From Ga0077536 sp943370145 (GTDB taxonomy: Bacteria; Pseudomonadota; Gammaproteobacteria; Ga0077536): 64,000 bases of DNA. The DNA is taken from NCBI GenBank assembly GCA_943370145.1, contig CALRPY020000012.1, positions 1-64,000 of the forward strand, read 5' to 3'. Shown here in pieces: positions 60,770 to 64,000 of the stretch. The notes below the pieces were generated by a model. The model saw only the letters and a program-made list of their open reading frames with translations, was not told the DNA's origin and ran no database searches. The position numbers and the translations under genes are program-made. Positions within the stretch are counted from its first letter, which is position 1; every line of letters begins with the position of its first letter.

Positions 60770-61189
60770 ATGAAGAGCTTTCGCCGGGAGCTCTGGTTCG
60801 AGATCCCTGCCCGGGTGGGCTTCCAGAACATCACGCCCGCGATCGAGGACTGCATCGCCGACAGCGGCGTGCGCGAAGGCCTCGTGCTGGTCAACGCGAT
60901 GCACATCACGGCGTCGGTCTTCATCAACGATGACGAGCGCGGTCTGCATGCCGATTTCAGGCGCTGGCTGGAAGGGCTCGCGCCGCACGAGCCGGTCGCG
61001 CAGTATCGCCACAACGACACCGGCGAAGACAATGGCGATGCGCACCTGAAGCGGCAGATCATGGGCCGGGAAGTGGTCGTCGCGCTCACCGACGGCAAGC
61101 TCGACTTCGGGCCGTGGGAGCAGATCTTCTACGGCGAGTTCGACGGCCGGCGGCGCAAGCGCGTGCTGGTGAAAATCATCGGCGAGTGA
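60770..61189 (+). CDS. YjbQ-family protein (UPF0047, secondary thiamine-phosphate synthase-like)
   Basis: The 139-residue product has the conserved ITPAIEDCIADSGVREGLVLVNAMHITASVFINDDERGL and HNDTGEDNGDAHLKRQIMGR motifs, and the C-terminal DFGPWEQIFYGEFDGRRRKRVLVKIIGE. I chose ATG 60770. YjbQ proteins have weak thiamine-phosphate synthase activity in vitro; the true role is unclear. Confidence 0.92.
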   Translation: MKSFRRELWFEIPARVGFQNITPAIEDCIADSGVREGLVLVNAMHITASVFINDDERGLHADFRRWLEGLAPHEPVAQYRHNDTGEDNGDAHLKRQIMGREVVVALTDGKLDFGPWEQIFYGEFDGRRRKRVLVKIIGE

Positions 61190-61316
61190 TCGCGCGGGCC
61201 GGCTCGCCTCCCGGCACGCGGCAAGCGCCGGTGGGCAATACGGGAAGGGTCTTTGCCCGGCATGCCTACCGGTCGTCTGCTGCGGGGCCTGCAGGAGAAA
61301 CGGGATGCGTTGATCC

Positions 61317-61673
61317 ATGCTGCCCGCGTTGGCCGCGTGCCTCGCCGCGGCACCGGCCGCGGCGGACCAGGCCGCCGACCTGCTCGCGGAAACCAGGCCG
61401 GTCGCCGTGGGGCTCGTCAATCAGCTTTCAGTGGCGCTGCGCGACGCGGCGTTGGCGCACGGGGCGGTCGGTTCAATCGTCGTGTGCCGGGACATCGCGC
61501 CGGCGCTGGCCGGCAAGCTGTCGCGCGACCGCGGCAGGCGCGTCAGTCGCGTGAGCCTGCGCACGCGCAATCCGCTGCTGGGCAGCCCCGACGCCTGGGA
61601 GCCGCGCGTGCTTGCGGACTTCGACCGCCGTGGAGCCGCCGGTGAAGCCGCTGCGGTGATGGCGCATGCCTGA
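61317..61673 (+). pseudogene. DUF3365 (Tll0287-like) heme protein, truncated before the heme motif
   Basis: The 118-residue product has a short signal-like N-terminus and the DUF3365 core, with SIVVCRDIAPALAGKLSRD and VSLRTRNPLLGSPDAWEPRVLADFDRRGAAGE. Intact members continue about 60 residues further to a CxxCH heme-c site. Here the frame stops at AVMAHA, 20 bp before the palindrome at 61693. The missing end is not found beyond the repeat, so the gene is probably a remnant. Confidence 0.75.
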
Positions 61674-61692
61674 ATCGTCGAGGAGCCCGCGT

Positions 61693-61733
61693 GGATAAAA
61701 GGTGTCAGATTTGAAATCTGACACCTTTTATCC
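61693..61733. repeat. Palindromic element, copy 4 (41-bp perfect dyad)
   Basis: Inner arms GGTGTCAGATTT (61701-61712) and AAATCTGACACC (61714-61725) flank a central G. The outer arms are GGATAAAA and TTTTATCC, differing from copy 1 (GGAGAAAA/TTTTCTCC) by one base on each side that preserves pairing. Confidence 0.95.
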
Positions 61734-61760
61734 CCTCCGTCGGCATTGCCGCGGCAGCGG

Positions 61761-61931
61761 CGCTTTTTTCGCCCGTGGCCCGGGCACTGGCCATGCCTTC
61801 GGCAGCTGGCTCAGCCCGACTCGAAAAATTCAGGTGTTCCCGGCGCTCTCGGTGGCCCATCAGGGCCTGGACCCCGGAGCCCGCATCCAACTGTGTCGAA
61901 AACAGAGCCCGGGGCGGGAGAGGCGAAGACT
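61761..61931 (+). repeat. Long repeat unit, copy D
   Basis: It aligns with 51976-52147 and ends with the same CCCGGGGCGGGAGAGGCGAA block. It lies beside palindrome copy 4. Its complement is read as the last 40 or so codons of the adjacent molybdopterin oxidoreductase gene. Confidence 0.8.
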
Positions 61932-64000
61932 GTCACCCGGCACGGCAGGCCCCGCAGCAGCCACGCGCCCATCACGGGATCGTTGTCGGCCTGGGCGTCG
62001 CTCGTGCAGACGTTGATGTTCGTCGCCCACAGGCCGTAGGGGTCGGCATCGCTGCCGGTGCCCTCGGGGTACCACCAGCGGTCCGCGCGGACCACCTCCT
62101 CGGCCAGCGTCTCGGAGAGCCGCGCGCGGTGGCGTACCGCGCCGAGCGGCGTCTCGATGGTGAACCAGTCGCCGTCCGCAATGCCGGCGCGCGCGGCCGT
62201 TGCGGGATGCAGGAAGGCGAGCGGGTCGGGGCGCTTCCGGCGATACCGCGCCGAGTGCTGCGCGTTCTCGTGGAAGCCCTCGATGCTGCGGCCGCCGGTG
62301 GTCAGCGTCAGCGGGTAGTCGGCCTGGCGGGCGGCGATCGCCGGCACGGTCGCCGTCGGCAGGGCCGGCAGGCCCCAGTCGGCGAGGAGGCTGGATTCGA
62401 GTTCCACCTTGCCGCTCGGGGTGCCATAGCGCGACGCCGGCGTCTCGGCGGCGTGGTCCGGGTGCCGCGCGGCCGCGCCGAACAGCGGCCCGGCTGCCGC
62501 CGCCACGCGCGCGAAATCGAGACCGGCCGGCGCCAGGCACCGGGCATAGAAATCCTCGGCCAGCTCGGGCCAGGCATCCGCCTGCCCCAGCCGTCGTCCC
62601 AGGTCCCGCCACAGTTCGTAGTCCGAGCGCACGCCGGGCGGCGGGGCCACGGCGGCGTCGTTTGCGCCGACGAAATCCCCGAACGCGCCCATGAACGCGA
62701 TGCCGAAGGAAAAATACGGCTTCTCCAGCCAGTGCGCCGCGGGCAGCACGTAGTCCGCGAGGTGCGCCGTCGGGGTCATGAAGAGGTCGTGCACGACGCT
62801 GAGCTCGAGGTTCGGGCTGGCCAGTGCGCGCGCCACCGCCGGCGCGTTCGGGTTCGCGCCGAGCGGGTTGTGGTGCTGGATGAGCAGCGCGCGGACGGGA
62901 TAGGGCACTCCCTCGGTGATCGCGCGCCAGAGGCCCGGTTCGTGCGCCGTCGCGGTCCAGCTGAGCTGGTGGTGGTGGCCGTGCCAGGCGGCGGCGAGGG
63001 CCGCGTCGATTGCCGGGTAGCCGGCGCCAAGGAAGGGGTAGCGCTCGCCACCGAGCTTGCTTGCGCGCACGGCCTCCGGCAGCAGGCCGGCGTCGAGCAT
63101 GTCGCCGTTCGCGCGCAGGTCGCGCGGCGGGCCGAGCACGGCGTGGCCCCCGGTCACCCCGAGGTTGCCGGTCAGCGCGACGAGGCAGGCAATGGCCCGC
63201 CCGATCTGCAGCACCGGCGCGCCGGTCTGGCACAGGCCGTTGCCGGCATTGATGACCGTGGGTCGCTGGCCGCCCAGCAGCGAGGCGGCGAGCGCGAGCT
63301 GGCCCAGGCTGACGCCGCAGGCGGTGGCCAGTGCGTCGAGGTCCTCCGTCGCGACGTGGGCGCGCAGGGCCTCGAAGCCGGTGGTGTGCTCGCGCACGAA
63401 CGCGGCATCGAACAGGTCGCGCTCGATCACGAGCTTGACGAGGGCCAGCGCGAGTTCAGCGTCGCGTCCGGGTCGCGGCTGCAGCCAGAGATCGGCGTGC
63501 GAAGCTTCCCGCGTGCGCTCGGGGTCGATCACGATCAGCGTCGCGCCGGCTTTCTGCGCCGCGCCGATCGCCCGCCACAGCAGGGGCGCCGACGCTGCGG
63601 GCCGCATGCCCCACAGAACCACGCAGCGGGTCGTGCCTGCGACGGGGGCGGTAAACACAGTGGGCCCTGTGCCGTAAGTGAGCGCTTCCGCAAGCGCCAG
63701 CGGGCCGTAGCAGATCTTGTCCTGCCCACAACTGTTCGGACTGCCGTAGCGGTTCAGGAAACGCTCGCCGATGCCCCAGTCGCCGCCCCGGAAAGTGCCG
63801 TAGCTGTAGGCCAGCGCGCGCGCCCCGTCGCGGCGCGTGATGTCGGTGATCCGTGCCGCGATGTCGTCCAGCGCGTCGTCCCAGCCCACCGTTTCCCAGA
63901 GTCCGTCGCCGCGTGCGCCGACCCGCCGCAGCGGCTGCAGTATGCGGTCCGGGTGATAGGCCAGTTCCGTCGCATCCTTGCCCTTGGGGCAGATGTAGCC
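61811..64000 (-). CDS. Molybdopterin-dependent oxidoreductase (DMSO reductase family), N-terminus beyond the right edge
   Basis: The frame is open to the end of the window; its first visible residues, GYICPKGKDATELAYHPDRI, contain the last Cys of the N-terminal [4Fe-4S] site. Further markers are NSCGQDKICYGP (loop that supplies the metal ligand, likely a Cys), GMRPAASAPLLWRAI, and VIDPERTREASHADLWLQ, with the C-terminal molydopterin domain DWFTIETPLGAVRHRARLSE and WATNINVCTS. It is not a formate dehydrogenase by obvious motifs; thiosulfate/polysulfide-reductase-like or related is possible. The final 40 residues (from TVFASPAPGS) are encoded by repeat D, so the native C-terminus was replaced. 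Confidence 0.88.
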   Translation of the reverse strand, partial: GYICPKGKDATELAYHPDRILQPLRRVGARGDGLWETVGWDDALDDIAARITDITRRDGARALAYSYGTFRGGDWGIGERFLNRYGSPNSCGQDKICYGPLALAEALTYGTGPTVFTAPVAGTTRCVVLWGMRPAASAPLLWRAIGAAQKAGATLIVIDPERTREASHADLWLQPRPGRDAELALALVKLVIERDLFDAAFVREHTTGFEALRAHVATEDLDALATACGVSLGQLALAASLLGGQRPTVINAGNGLCQTGAPVLQIGRAIACLVALTGNLGVTGGHAVLGPPRDLRANGDMLDAGLLPEAVRASKLGGERYPFLGAGYPAIDAALAAAWHGHHHQLSWTATAHEPGLWRAITEGVPYPVRALLIQHHNPLGANPNAPAVARALASPNLELSVVHDLFMTPTAHLADYVLPAAHWLEKPYFSFGIAFMGAFGDFVGANDAAVAPPPGVRSDYELWRDLGRRLGQADAWPELAEDFYARCLAPAGLDFARVAAAAGPLFGAAARHPDHAAETPASRYGTPSGKVELESSLLADWGLPALPTATVPAIAARQADYPLTLTTGGRSIEGFHENAQHSARYRRKRPDPLAFLHPATAARAGIADGDWFTIETPLGAVRHRARLSETLAEEVVRADRWWYPEGTGSDADPYGLWATNINVCTSDAQADNDPVMGAWLLRGLPCRVTVFASPAPGSVFDTVGCGLRGPGPDGPPRAPGTPEFFESG

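Overview
The window is a high-GC chromosomal segment from a proteobacterium, most likely a gammaproteobacterium. That placement rests on the origin-proximal order mnmE-yidC-rnpA-rpmH / dnaA-dnaN-recF-gyrB, a Pseudomonas-like aa3 oxidase cluster (including the small DUF2909 gene on the opposite strand between coxC and SURF1), an ftsY-rpoH pair, and the biotin operon bioBFCD. The genus cannot be fixed from the sequence alone. I saw no rRNA, tRNA or CRISPR array.

Layout. 1-1021 is the edge of a probable genomic island abutting the 3' end of mnmE: a tyrosine integrase cut by an IS3-family element. 1022-10943 is the replication-origin neighbourhood. 10955-15892 carries a comF-like gene and the biotin operon. 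16036-24572 is a cytochrome c oxidase structural, assembly and heme A cluster. 24582-30654 holds rpoH (with a perfect CIRCE operator), ftsY, a pair of M16 peptidases, rsmD, coaD and a ferredoxin. 30680-36048 carries gamma-glutamyltransferase, an MFS exporter and a VTT/flavoprotein-disulfide-reductase fusion. 36232-41710 is a mix of small proteins, hisBH, a lipoprotein hydrolase, an autotransporter-type barrel and a FecR-domain protein. 41837-51351 contains hemF, an RraA-like protein, a methyltransferase, DAHP synthase, and a compact oxygenase/ligase cluster (PhyH-type, Rieske-type, acyl-CoA synthetase). 51352-52346 is a gene-free block of inverted repeats. 52347-61673 is accessory metabolism (azoreductase, two luciferase-like enzymes, AhpD-like protein, a secreted VPxPA-CTERM amidase with a sigma-54 promoter, a DNA glycosylase). 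The right edge is a molybdopterin oxidoreductase running off the window.

The features most worth a second look are non-coding. A 25-bp palindrome occurs four times, and two copies have 41-bp perfect dyads whose outer arms differ by a compensatory change. These palindromes sit in larger repeat units that form nested inverted repeats at 51.4-52.3 kb. A related unit at 61.7-61.9 kb lies between two truncated or altered genes and supplies the last 40 or so codons of one. Other notable signals are the CIRCE element on rpoH, the IS end that creates the integrase stop codon, and the -24/-12 promoter in front of the CTERM amidase.
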